Shown: in pieces, positions 1-8,206 of the stretch
Layout of the letters: the number at the start of each line of letters is the position of its first letter
Numbering within the stretch: position 1 is the stretch's first letter
Source of the DNA: Edaphocola flava
GTDB lineage: Bacteria > Bacteroidota > Bacteroidia > Chitinophagales > Chitinophagaceae
Length of the DNA: 64,000 bases
NCBI RefSeq assembly: GCF_004118155.1
Contig: NZ_SAIQ01000003.1
Location: forward strand, 1 to 64,000
Direction: 5' to 3'
The notes under the pieces: generated by a model
Databases searched by the model: none
What the model was told of the DNA's origin: nothing
What the model saw: only the letters and a program-made list of their open reading frames with translations
Position numbers and translations under genes: made by a program

Positions 1-1
1 A

Positions 2-304
2 AAAGCGGTAACAGTTGCCATTAAAGATTTTATCATTCCATCTTTACAATCAAATGGATTAATTTTCATTGATTTTACCTTATTAAAAAATCAATTTATA
101 GGAATAAATAAGGAGCGGGGAGACTGGGAGCACATACAGCAATTAAAAATGTTCGATGATACCAACTTCAACCGGAAGCTATTTGGAAAATTGACATATA
201 AAAATGGTAAAAAAGAAACGTGCTCTACAACAGTAAAAATCGGACTGAATATGAATTCTAAGCCAGTTTCTGTTTCCTTTTATCCCGAATTAACCTGTGT
301 ATGA
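2..304 (+). CDS. Hypothetical protein, C-terminal fragment
   Basis: An open frame enters from the left edge and stops with TGA at 302-304, leaving about 100 C-terminal residues. The stop overlaps the next start codon as ATGA, so the two genes are probably translationally coupled. The visible part has a hydrophobic strand-like stretch early on (SNGLIFIDFTLL), then a polar, Lys- and Asn-rich portion. No family motif is recognisable. Its coupling to a lipoprotein gene suggests an envelope-associated unit, but that is inference. The N-terminus lies outside the window. Confidence 0.6.
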   Translation, partial: KAVTVAIKDFIIPSLQSNGLIFIDFTLLKNQFIGINKERGDWEHIQQLKMFDDTNFNRKLFGKLTYKNGKKETCSTTVKIGLNMNSKPVSVSFYPELTCV

Positions 305-903
305 ATACCAGAGTACTAAAGATATTATTAGCATTATCCATCATGATTTCTGGCTGCAGCGAATCTTCCCAACAAGCACAGAAACAGCAAAGCCACTATC
401 CTACAATTGTTGATTCTTTACAGATCAATGACTGGTACGACAGTACCAAATGGTACTTGTACACTTATTATTGTATGGATACACCAGGCACATACTATGG
501 GGATATCAGAACCCAAACGATTGTCAACAAACCTTATTCAAGCCTTGAACTCCGTTTCGACTCTTTAGGATTGAGTGGAGATTCATGCGCATTTTACTTT
601 AGTTTTTATAATGATATTGATCACAAACTAATCAATCATTTTAACTATGATGAATGGACGGGAATGATAAACGGTTTAATGTTTACCGCCGATCAGCCGG
701 ATACACTAATGTACTTCGTCAGGAGTAATTCATCAATGCCTTTAGAGTCTCTTTCCTTTCCTAAGTGGATTTATGATACTACATCTTACAAAAAGGTTAA
801 ACCGCTTCAACCAGATATTATTCGTTTTATTAACAAGAATAAAAACATGCTGAATCCTTGGTTTTTAGAACAAGCTAAGAAAAGAGGCATAATAACTGAT
901 TAA
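301..903 (+). CDS. Hypothetical lipoprotein
   Basis: A 200-residue protein with a short hydrophobic signal (residues 5-18) and a lipobox ending in ISGC at Cys19, so it is probably lipidated and sits in the inner or outer membrane facing the periplasm. The mature part is rich in Tyr, Trp and Asp (a WYDSTKWYLYTYYC stretch near residue 45) and has no family signature I recognise. It starts inside the stop codon of the preceding partial gene (4-bp overlap). Function unknown. Confidence 0.7.
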   Translation: MNTRVLKILLALSIMISGCSESSQQAQKQQSHYPTIVDSLQINDWYDSTKWYLYTYYCMDTPGTYYGDIRTQTIVNKPYSSLELRFDSLGLSGDSCAFYFSFYNDIDHKLINHFNYDEWTGMINGLMFTADQPDTLMYFVRSNSSMPLESLSFPKWIYDTTSYKKVKPLQPDIIRFINKNKNMLNPWFLEQAKKRGIITD

Positions 904-985
904 ATTAGACTTCAAAATCAGTAAATACCGCCTTTGATAAAAATGCAAGAAAGTTTCTAATGAATTTCATTAGCCGTAAATTACA

Positions 986-1501
986 ATGATGAAAAAGGGA
1001 TTAAATATATTTCTGATTGCCTTGCTGTTAACTTTATGTTCCGGTTGCTCAATGGACACTTCGGAGGTGAAAGCCATAGCTGTAATAGAGATCGTTGGTG
1101 AACGTGATTATACATTGCTATTTGCGGAAAGCCAGAAAAATATTGATGATGCCATTACCCAAAACAAGGTATATGAGAGTGCAGATGTTGCAAATGAATA
1201 TGTAATGGAAAAAAAAGTTATCAGCAGAGCAGCAATTAATCATTTAGTTACATTCCTTCGGAAAGAGTGCCTGCAGGAATACCCGGATATTCCCGGCATA
1301 CAACCTGTTCATATCCTTAAAATCATTACCGCACAAAAAGTATATAATTGCTTTCTCACTACACGTAATAAAGCTGCCGCACTTGATTATTTAAGCAGAT
1401 TACAGGAATGGCTGCAACACTCACCATACGACAAAGAGTATGACGACTGGTATGGAATTATTAAATGGGAATCTGAGCGGCTGCGGGGAAGGACGGACTA
1501 G
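986..1501 (+). CDS. Hypothetical lipoprotein
   Basis: A 171-residue protein with a signal peptide and a lipobox ending in CSGC at Cys21. Two ATGs lie in tandem at 986 and 989, and either could be used. The mature part looks mixed alpha/beta, with a short SRAAINHLVTFLRKECLQ helix around residues 80-97. It lies 82 bp after the previous lipoprotein gene on the same strand, so the two may share a transcript. No function can be assigned. Confidence 0.68.
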   Translation: MMKKGLNIFLIALLLTLCSGCSMDTSEVKAIAVIEIVGERDYTLLFAESQKNIDDAITQNKVYESADVANEYVMEKKVISRAAINHLVTFLRKECLQEYPDIPGIQPVHILKIITAQKVYNCFLTTRNKAAALDYLSRLQEWLQHSPYDKEYDDWYGIIKWESERLRGRTD

Positions 1502-1601
1502 CCCTTCTTGTTTTGACAATATATCCTTTTCTATCCATTAACTCCACCTCTTGCATTCCTCCTGTACATCTACTACCTTTATACCTCCCAAAAACTAAGT
1601 C

Positions 1602-2033
1602 ATGAAAAGAATCATACAACTCAGCCTGTTTATATTGCTATCACTCTTTGCCCGCAATAGCTATGCACAGGGAGCCGAAATGGAGATCCGAAAAATGCTA
1701 CAACTGCAGCAGGAAGCCTGGAATGCCGGTGATATTCCGGCCTATATGAGCGGGTACTGGCAGCATGATAGTCTGGCTTTCATCGGCGGAAGTAAAACAA
1801 CCTATGGCTGGAAACCCGTACTGGACCGCTATCTGAAATCATATCCAGATAAGGCCACGATGGGCGAGCTCACCTTTTCTGAGTTGAATGTACATCCGCT
1901 CAGTAAGGGAGAGTATTTTGCGATTGGGAAATGGCATTTGAGCAGGAATAAAGGAGATGTGGGTGGCAGCTTTCACCTGCTGTACCGCAATATAAAAGGC
2001 AAATGGCTGATCGTGATGGATTATACCAATTAA
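1602..2033 (+). CDS. Secreted NTF2-like (SnoaL/DUF4440-type) protein
   Basis: A 143-residue protein. Residues 1-22 are a signal peptide ending in SYAQ, a typical Bacteroidota cleavage region. The rest fits the small NTF2-like cone fold: an N-terminal helix pair with QQEAWNAGDIPAYMSGYW (the usual 'W n.gD...y...y' motif), a FIGG/TYGW turn and a C-terminal sheet ending WLIVMDYTN. Members bind small ligands or act as uncharacterised isomerase-like enzymes, and the substrate here is unknown. It converges on uvrC and the two stop codons overlap by 4 bp. Confidence 0.72.
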   Translation: MKRIIQLSLFILLSLFARNSYAQGAEMEIRKMLQLQQEAWNAGDIPAYMSGYWQHDSLAFIGGSKTTYGWKPVLDRYLKSYPDKATMGELTFSELNVHPLSKGEYFAIGKWHLSRNKGDVGGSFHLLYRNIKGKWLIVMDYTN

Positions 2034-3853
2034 TCAGCACCTTCCTCATCCTTATGGAAATATTCATATACGACACGGGCTTTAGAAGCACCGATCGTTA
2101 AAGTCAGTTCTCTTTGGGTCATCTGTTTGATCTTCGCTACAGAACGATAGCGTTGTAATAGGGTAGTAGCGGTCTGCGCACCGATACCCGGTATATCCTC
2201 CAGTTCATTCTTGATCGTGCCTTTGCTGCGCACATCACGGTGAAAGGTAATCCCGAAACGGTGCACCTCATCCCGCACACGGCGGATCAGCAACAGGCTT
2301 TTACCATTGTACGGTAATTGCAGTGGATCACTATCGCCGGGATAGAAAATGCTCTCTTCCCTTTTAGCCAGGCCCACGATCGTCATTTTACCGACCAGTC
2401 CCAGCGCACTGATGCTCTCCATAGCCGCACTCAGCTGGCCTTTACCACCATCTATAATGACTAACTGTGGCAGCGGTTTCCCTTCCTTGATCAGGCGGGA
2501 ATAGCGCCTATGCACAATCTCAGCCATAGAGGCAAAGTCATTAATACCCTCAACCGTTTTAATATGAAAATGGCGATATTCTTTTTTATACGGCATACCC
2601 TCCTTAAAACAAACCATAGCGGCAACCGGGAAGCTGCCCTGGAAGTTAGAGTTATCGAAACATTCGATATGCACGGGCACCTCCTTCAGTTTCAGGTCAT
2701 GCTGTAACTGTACCAGGGTATCATTCATATCCTTTGTCGCCGCCTTATCCAGGTTCAGCCTGGTTTTCAGCTCCGACTGGCGCATATGCTCCTCTGCATT
2801 TTTATAACTCAGGTCCAGCAGTTTCTTCTTATCACCCAGCAATGGCAGGGTTTGGACCAGATCCGATTCCTCAGTCTGTATCTCAAAGGGCAGGATAATC
2901 TCCTTAGCCTGAGACTGGAATCGCGGACGCAGGAAGGCAATAGCGTAAGATAATAATTCTTCGGCAGTCTCCTCCAGTTTCTTCTCGATCTGCAGGCTTT
3001 TGCTTTGTACAATACTACCTTCTGCCACCACCATATAATTGACATAAGCCAGTCCGCCATGCTCTACAATACTGGCCACATCCAGGTTGCCCAGTCTGGT
3101 ATTCACCACAGAAGATTTGGTCTGGAAGCCTTGCAGGATATCGATCGTCTCTTTGGTATGCTGTGCCTTTTCAAAAGCCATCTGCTCTGCTTCTTCAGCC
3201 ATCTGCTGGCGTAAGCTACTCAACACGCCACTGATATTCCCTTTGACAATCTGCTTTACCTGCTGCACATCATTCTGATAATCGTCCAGGCTTTGCAAAC
3301 CCTCGCAGGGCGCCTTACAATTGCCCAAGTGGTATTCCAGGCATTTTTTAAACTTACCTTTCTTAATATTCTCCGGGCTCAGGTTAAGGCTGCAGGTACG
3401 CAGCGGAAAACGACGCTTCACCAGGTCCATCAGTGTATAGATCTGGCTGACCGAAGTATATGGCCCCAGGTATTCCGATCCATCTTTAGTAAATCTGCGG
3501 GTCAGGAATACACGCGGAAATGATTCATTCTTGATGGTGATGTACGGATACGTTTTATCATCCTTAAGGCTGATATTGTATGGCGGCTTGAAATGCTTGA
3601 TCAGCGAGTTTTCCAGCAGGAACGCATCATGCTCATCATTCGTCACCGTCCACTCTACATGCACAATCTGGTTGACCAGCGTATGGGTCTTTACATTATC
3701 GATCTTTTTGACAAAATAAGAACTGACCCTTTTTTTCAGGTTCTTGGCCTTACCTACATACAACAGCTTCTTCCCGGCATCGTAATAACGATACACACCG
3801 GGAGCATGCGGCAGCATAGGAGATATTTCAGCCTGGAATTGTTCTTTATTCAT
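2030..3853 (-). CDS. uvrC: UvrABC excinuclease subunit C
   Basis: UvrC makes the 3' and 5' incisions around bulky DNA lesions after UvrAB loading. The 607 residues match the family length. An N-terminal GIY-YIG nuclease domain is visible (GVYRYYD at 19-25, LLYVGKA at 30-36), then a Cys-rich region (CLEYHLGNCKAPCEG near 170), a UVR coiled coil near 205-240, the RNase H-like nuclease domain with ECFDNSNFQG near 398, and a C-terminal helix-hairpin-helix pair (DIPGIGAQTATTLL). It lies 15 bp after pepE on the same strand. It is the last gene of an apparent MFS-pepE-uvrC run. Confidence 0.97.
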   Translation of the reverse strand: MNKEQFQAEISPMLPHAPGVYRYYDAGKKLLYVGKAKNLKKRVSSYFVKKIDNVKTHTLVNQIVHVEWTVTNDEHDAFLLENSLIKHFKPPYNISLKDDKTYPYITIKNESFPRVFLTRRFTKDGSEYLGPYTSVSQIYTLMDLVKRRFPLRTCSLNLSPENIKKGKFKKCLEYHLGNCKAPCEGLQSLDDYQNDVQQVKQIVKGNISGVLSSLRQQMAEEAEQMAFEKAQHTKETIDILQGFQTKSSVVNTRLGNLDVASIVEHGGLAYVNYMVVAEGSIVQSKSLQIEKKLEETAEELLSYAIAFLRPRFQSQAKEIILPFEIQTEESDLVQTLPLLGDKKKLLDLSYKNAEEHMRQSELKTRLNLDKAATKDMNDTLVQLQHDLKLKEVPVHIECFDNSNFQGSFPVAAMVCFKEGMPYKKEYRHFHIKTVEGINDFASMAEIVHRRYSRLIKEGKPLPQLVIIDGGKGQLSAAMESISALGLVGKMTIVGLAKREESIFYPGDSDPLQLPYNGKSLLLIRRVRDEVHRFGITFHRDVRSKGTIKNELEDIPGIGAQTATTLLQRYRSVAKIKQMTQRELTLTIGASKARVVYEYFHKDEEGAD

Positions 3854-3868
3854 CGGATCATGTAATGC

Positions 3869-4570
3869 TTAAAAGGAAAGTACCGTACCGGCAGCCACCT
3901 CATAAGGAGCTTTACCAGCTTCAAAAATGCGGGTTTGTTCAGAACCCTCTGTAGTGACCTGATCGCCTGTAACCCTGATCCAGTTACCTTCTCTGAGGCC
4001 TACAACCGGAATAGTATTCTGGGTATGAAACTCCTTGATACGAGTTTCGCGGGTCTCACCATTATGTTTCAGATCCGGATTCGGGTCCAGGTAGTGCGGG
4101 TTCAGGTTAAAGGGAACCAGTCCCATGGTTTCAAAGCTAGGCGGATACACAATCGGCATATCATTGGTCGTTTGCATATTGATACCACCTATATTACTGC
4201 CTGCACTGGAACCCAGATAAGGCTTTCCGCTGCTGACTGCTGCTGACAGTTCGGTCATTAATCCCTGCTCATGCAGTTGTTTCACCAGCAGGAAGGTGTT
4301 TCCGCCACCGGTAAAAAAACCCTTAGCTTCCTGTATGGCTTGTTTCGGATCGGCAAAGGTATGCAACCCTTTTACGTTAATACCAATACCGGCAAAGTAT
4401 GTCGCTGCAATCGCGGTGTATTCATCATGTGAAATACCACCCGGGCGGGCATAAGGGACAAATATGATGGAGTCAATACCTTTGAATAAGTCTTTGATCT
4501 GCTCTTTGATATACGCCAGGTATTCGCCTCCAAATAAAGTGGAGGTACTGGCCAGGATAATATTCTTCAT
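3869..4570 (-). CDS. pepE: Dipeptidase E (peptidase S51)
   Basis: PepE is a cytoplasmic serine peptidase that cleaves Asp-X dipeptides. The conventional start MKNIILASTST at 4570 is preferred over an ATG 30 bp upstream because family members begin there, giving 233 residues, the usual length. The glycine loop FTGGGNTF (near 87-92) and the nucleophile elbow GSSAGSN (Ser at about 122) are intact. It lies 15 bp upstream of uvrC and 65 bp downstream of the MFS gene, so co-transcription is likely although the functions are unrelated. Confidence 0.93.
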   Translation of the reverse strand: MKNIILASTSTLFGGEYLAYIKEQIKDLFKGIDSIIFVPYARPGGISHDEYTAIAATYFAGIGINVKGLHTFADPKQAIQEAKGFFTGGGNTFLLVKQLHEQGLMTELSAAVSSGKPYLGSSAGSNIGGINMQTTNDMPIVYPPSFETMGLVPFNLNPHYLDPNPDLKHNGETRETRIKEFHTQNTIPVVGLREGNWIRVTGDQVTTEGSEQTRIFEAGKAPYEVAAGTVLSF

Positions 4571-4635
4571 GTATGCAATAATATCCTGCAAAAGTAGCAA
4601 ATCTGCGGCTTTTGTCCGGCTGCTTTGGAGAATAT

Positions 4636-5880
4636 TTAAGATACCTGTGGCGCCGCTTTGGGCTTACCATACAGGAGATGACTGATAAATACCAGTGCCG
4701 TAAAAAATGTACCCACCAGCACTACACCCGGCCACTGCCAGGCACGCCAGGCCTGTGCTGCCAAATAAGTACCCAACGAGCCACCTATGAAATAGCTGAA
4801 CATATACACAGTATTCAAACGGTTGCCGGCCGCCAGCCTTAAAGCAAAGAAGCTGGACTGGTTCATAATATGCATCGACTGCAGGCCCATATCGATCAGG
4901 ATAATGCCGATAATGAGTCCGATATATGTATAACCACCAAAGTAAAAAATGACCCAGCTGATAAGCATAATTAGTATAGCGTACAGCACAATCTGGAATG
5001 GACGTACCTTATTCGCGATCTTACCAACAATAGCGGCAGCCAGTGCCCCTACAGCACCAATCATACCAAAAGAACCCGCTACTGCTGCACCGGCATGAAA
5101 GGGCTCCTCTTCCAGGTGAAATACCAATGTGGTCCAGAAAGCACTGAATGCCGCAAATCCGGCACCACCACGGAATGCAGCCAGTCTTAATACCGGCTGT
5201 GTTTTGGTCAGGTGTACCAGTGAGCGCATCAGTTCCCGGTAAGTACCCTTAAAGGAAGGATGCACTTCCGGCAATTTAAGGGCCAATACCAGGGCCAATA
5301 CGCCCATACAGCCCGCAGCAATGTAGAACATAGCCTTCCAGCCCCAGAGATCACCTACAATACCACTGATTACCCTTGATAATAATATCCCTATCAGCAG
5401 TCCGCTCATTACCATACCTATAGAGGCACTCTGCTTTTCTTTCGTCGCCAGTTCTGCCGCCATAGGTACAAATAACTGCGGCACGACAGAGGTAAACCCG
5501 ATGAGGAAACTGATTGGAATCAGCCAATGTATAGACGGGGCAATGGTCATGCCCAGCAGGGACAGAATGATAAATATGAAATCAATCAGGATAAGGCGCT
5601 TACGGCGCAGCATATCGCCGAGTGGTACAATCAGTAATAAACCCATGGCATATCCGATCTGGGTAAACATAGCAATATTACTCACCTTCGCCTCACTTAC
5701 CCCCATATCTTTAGCAATCAGGCCCAGTAAGGGTTGATTATAATAATTATTGGCAACCACCAATCCGCTGGCAATGGTCATCAGCCATAAGACAGAACGG
5801 GTAAGGGCCGGACGGGCAGGCATTTCGCCGGTTACAGATGTGTTTCCTACAGGATCAGATACAGTTTGTTCGGGATTCAT
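4636..5880 (-). CDS. MFS transporter
   Basis: A 414-residue inner-membrane carrier with about 12 hydrophobic segments and a central cytoplasmic loop. The loop 2-3 motif A appears as PLGDMLRRKRLILI near residue 95. The N-terminal sequence (GLVVANNYYNQPLL) is typical of the YgaY/NepI-like drug:proton antiporter group in Bacteroidota. Substrate unknown, and sugar or drug efflux are equally possible from sequence alone. It heads the minus-strand run that continues into pepE and uvrC. The 244-bp region upstream also contains the divergent riboswitch of the fluoride transporter gene. Confidence 0.88.
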   Translation of the reverse strand: MNPEQTVSDPVGNTSVTGEMPARPALTRSVLWLMTIASGLVVANNYYNQPLLGLIAKDMGVSEAKVSNIAMFTQIGYAMGLLLIVPLGDMLRRKRLILIDFIFIILSLLGMTIAPSIHWLIPISFLIGFTSVVPQLFVPMAAELATKEKQSASIGMVMSGLLIGILLSRVISGIVGDLWGWKAMFYIAAGCMGVLALVLALKLPEVHPSFKGTYRELMRSLVHLTKTQPVLRLAAFRGGAGFAAFSAFWTTLVFHLEEEPFHAGAAVAGSFGMIGAVGALAAAIVGKIANKVRPFQIVLYAILIMLISWVIFYFGGYTYIGLIIGIILIDMGLQSMHIMNQSSFFALRLAAGNRLNTVYMFSYFIGGSLGTYLAAQAWRAWQWPGVVLVGTFFTALVFISHLLYGKPKAAPQVS

Positions 5881-6018
5881 ATGATTCAGAAAAGAGCAGG
5901 GCAGGTATTATCCTGCAAAACAACAGGATTAATAGCAATGTCGTATAGATGAAAAGCAATTTTGGTAATAAATTAACCTACTGCCACCACCGTGAGGGCA
6001 AATTTAATCAGGAATATG

Positions 6019-6026
6019 TATCTTTG
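6019..6026 (+). promoter_or_regulatory. Promoter -7 box of the fluoride transporter leader
   Basis: TATCTTTG is an exact match to the Bacteroidota -7 consensus TAnnTTTG. It places the transcript start near 6032, immediately before the fluoride aptamer. No convincing TTTG -33 box is seen at the usual 19-21 bp spacing. Confidence 0.6.
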
Positions 6027-6033
6027 CCCTACA

Positions 6034-6122
6034 AAAGGAAATGGTGTGCTTCCTTACCCAACCGCTTGCAAAAGCTGATGACGCCTGATTATATATCAAT
6101 ATTTACCTTATAATCAGGATTG
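6034..6122 (+). promoter_or_regulatory. Fluoride riboswitch (crcB motif) with translational expression platform
   Basis: The leader folds as the fluoride aptamer. Helix P1 pairs AAGGAA (6035-6040) with TTCCTT (6050-6055). The loop GGTGT (6043-6047) can form the pseudoknot with ACGCC (6081-6085). Helix GCTT/AAGC (6064-6067, 6072-6075) is capped by a GCAA tetraloop and followed by the conserved UGAUG (6076-6080). Order and motifs match the known Thermotoga petrophila aptamer. Directly overlapping the pseudoknot strand is a perfect 10-bp hairpin (6084-6093 with 6109-6118) whose 3' arm holds the AGGA upstream of the ATG at 6125. Fluoride binding should prevent this hairpin and turn translation on. 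Fold inferred by eye. Confidence 0.86.
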
Positions 6123-6124
6123 TT

Positions 6125-7441
6125 ATGCCCGTACCACAACACCAGACTACCGCCAGTTTCTCCCGTAATATTTACATACGATTCCGTTTATTGTTCCGCA
6201 AGTATCCGCTTATGCCATACCTGTTCAGATGGGTGCTGATCTGTCTGATCCTTGGTTTACTCATTGGTTCCGCCTCTGCCTTCTTCCTGCAAACCCTGCA
6301 ATGGGCCACAGCATTCCGGGAGGAGCATAGCTGGATTTTATTTCTGCTGCCGGTCGGTGGTTTCCTGGTCGGATGGGCATATGACCGCTATGGAAAAAGT
6401 ATAGTAAGCGGCAATAATCTGCTGATCGATACTATACTGGAGCCCGGCAAAACGATCCCGTTTAAAATGGCACCTATGGTATATGCCGGTACCATTATCA
6501 CCCATTTACTCGGTGGCTCCGCAGGACGTGAGGGCACCGCATTGCAAATGGCCGGTGCAATAGCCGATCAGCTGCACAAGCCATTTAAATTATCCAAAGA
6601 AGATCGTAGCACATTGCTGATTGCCGCAGTAGCAGCGGGTTTTGGCAGTGTTTTCGGCACACCGCTGGCCGGCGCATTATTCGGTATAGAGTTTTTTCTG
6701 TTGGGTCGCCTGCGCTACCAGTCATTGTTTCCCGCGGTGATGGCTGCTATACTGGCCGACCTGGTCACCCGCGCCTGGGGCGTACCGCATACGCATTACC
6801 CGATCGGCATCGTGCCGGCTTTATCGTTTAGTCATCTCATTTTTGTGCTTATTGCCGGCATCCTGTTTGGCTGGTGTGCCGCGCTGTTCAGCAAATGCAT
6901 GGAGTATTGCAGTACCAGCTTCAGAAAATATATTGCATACCCACCTTTTCGCCCGGTGGCGGGAGGTTTACTCATCCTGTTATTTGTATGGCTCTCTGGT
7001 ACTACAAAGTACTCCGGGCTGGGTATTCCGGCCATTGTATCCGCATTTGACACCACCGCAATGCCCTATGATTTTGCCTTGAAAATGCTGCTGACCGTCA
7101 TTACCTTATCTGCCGGATTTAAGGGTGGGGAAGTAACGCCTCTATTCTTCATCGGGGCCACATTAGGTAGTGCCTTAGCGTTTATTATACCCTTGCCGCA
7201 TGCATTGCTGGCGGGTATGGGCTTTGTTGCTGTATTTGCAGGAGCGACCAATACACCATTGGCCTGTACGATGATGGGCATTGAATTATTCGGTATGGAA
7301 TGTGGCGTATATATTGCGCTGGCCTGTGTTGTAGCCTATTTATGCTCAGGCAATAACAGCATATATAGCAGTCAACAGATCGACACTCCGAAACATCGTC
7401 GTTTCGGTCACCTCAGGGGCAAAAGAATGCAGGATCTGTAA
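6125..7441 (+). CDS. CLC-F type fluoride/proton antiporter (ClC family)
   Basis: A 438-residue ClC-fold membrane protein with many transmembrane helices. The filter sequences are those of the fluoride clade rather than chloride channels: GNNLLI replaces GSGIP near 96-101, GREGT (134-138, gating Glu136) replaces GREGP, and GGEVTPLF (334-341) carries the Val-Thr pair described for the Enterococcus CLC-F. Such proteins export toxic F- using inward H+ movement. The fluoride riboswitch upstream independently supports this function. It ends 3 bp before the convergent LytTR gene. The family assignment is firm; fluoride specificity rests on motif and riboswitch. Confidence 0.92.
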   Translation: MPVPQHQTTASFSRNIYIRFRLLFRKYPLMPYLFRWVLICLILGLLIGSASAFFLQTLQWATAFREEHSWILFLLPVGGFLVGWAYDRYGKSIVSGNNLLIDTILEPGKTIPFKMAPMVYAGTIITHLLGGSAGREGTALQMAGAIADQLHKPFKLSKEDRSTLLIAAVAAGFGSVFGTPLAGALFGIEFFLLGRLRYQSLFPAVMAAILADLVTRAWGVPHTHYPIGIVPALSFSHLIFVLIAGILFGWCAALFSKCMEYCSTSFRKYIAYPPFRPVAGGLLILLFVWLSGTTKYSGLGIPAIVSAFDTTAMPYDFALKMLLTVITLSAGFKGGEVTPLFFIGATLGSALAFIIPLPHALLAGMGFVAVFAGATNTPLACTMMGIELFGMECGVYIALACVVAYLCSGNNSIYSSQQIDTPKHRRFGHLRGKRMQDL

Positions 7442-7444
7442 ACT

Positions 7445-8206
7445 TTATTTATTATTGGCGTGCTTTTTTAAGTCTGCCATACTCAGCCTGCTGTTTTCGA
7501 TACGTTCCGTACCAAAATATATCGCTTCCGGGTCAAATGAGGTCATGTACTGCAGGTTCACACAGCAACTACGGTTCACCTGTACAAATGAGGCCTGCAG
7601 GCTTAAGGGGAGTAATTGTGTGCGCACAAAGGTTAGTGATCCCCTGATCGAATACTGGAATTGCACCTGTGCAGATTTTACTTTTACATAATTCTTACCC
7701 GCCTCCAGGCAGTAAATATCTTTCCAGAAAAACTTATTAGTCTTATGTCCTACCTTCACAAAGAAGTAATCGGGGCGGGTATCTTCCTGCTGATCGGATT
7801 CCGGCACCTTCTGTTGCAGATTACTGTTTTCGATAGCCGTTTGTATAGCTGCAAATAAGGTTGCAGAACCTGCCGGTTTGATCAGGTATCCCTGCGGCTT
7901 CTGGCGGGTGGCCGCCCTGATCGTGTTCAGATCATTATAGGCCGTAAGGTAAATAAAAGGAATATTGGGCCTGGTATCCTGGATAATGCCCCCTAATGCA
8001 ATCCCGTTCTTCCACTCCTCTGCCTCCTCAAGGTTTATATCCAGCAGGATCAGATCGGCTTCAGTATGGGCAATAAGATCTCTGGCCTCATCAAAATGAT
8101 AGCAGATACCACTCACATAATAGCCCAGATCCTCGAGGCTATACTTAAGGTGCTCCGCAATAAGGGCATCGTCTTCAATAATCAGAATGTTGATCTTATT
8201 TTCCAT
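7445..8206 (-). CDS. LytTR-family response regulator
   Basis: A 253-residue two-component regulator. Residues 1-125 form a CheY-like receiver with acidic pocket EDD near 11-13, phospho-acceptor Asp in LILLDINL, Thr in YLTAYND and Lys in LIKPAG. The C-terminal LytTR DNA-binding domain begins near FFVKVGHKTNKF. The start MENKINILIIEDD at 8206 is chosen because it begins right before the receiver; it overlaps the kinase gene by 11 bp, indicating translational coupling. The kinase-regulator pair is presumably cognate. Its target genes cannot be read from the sequence. Confidence 0.92.
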   Translation of the reverse strand: MENKINILIIEDDALIAEHLKYSLEDLGYYVSGICYHFDEARDLIAHTEADLILLDINLEEAEEWKNGIALGGIIQDTRPNIPFIYLTAYNDLNTIRAATRQKPQGYLIKPAGSATLFAAIQTAIENSNLQQKVPESDQQEDTRPDYFFVKVGHKTNKFFWKDIYCLEAGKNYVKVKSAQVQFQYSIRGSLTFVRTQLLPLSLQASFVQVNRSCCVNLQYMTSFDPEAIYFGTERIENSRLSMADLKKHANNK

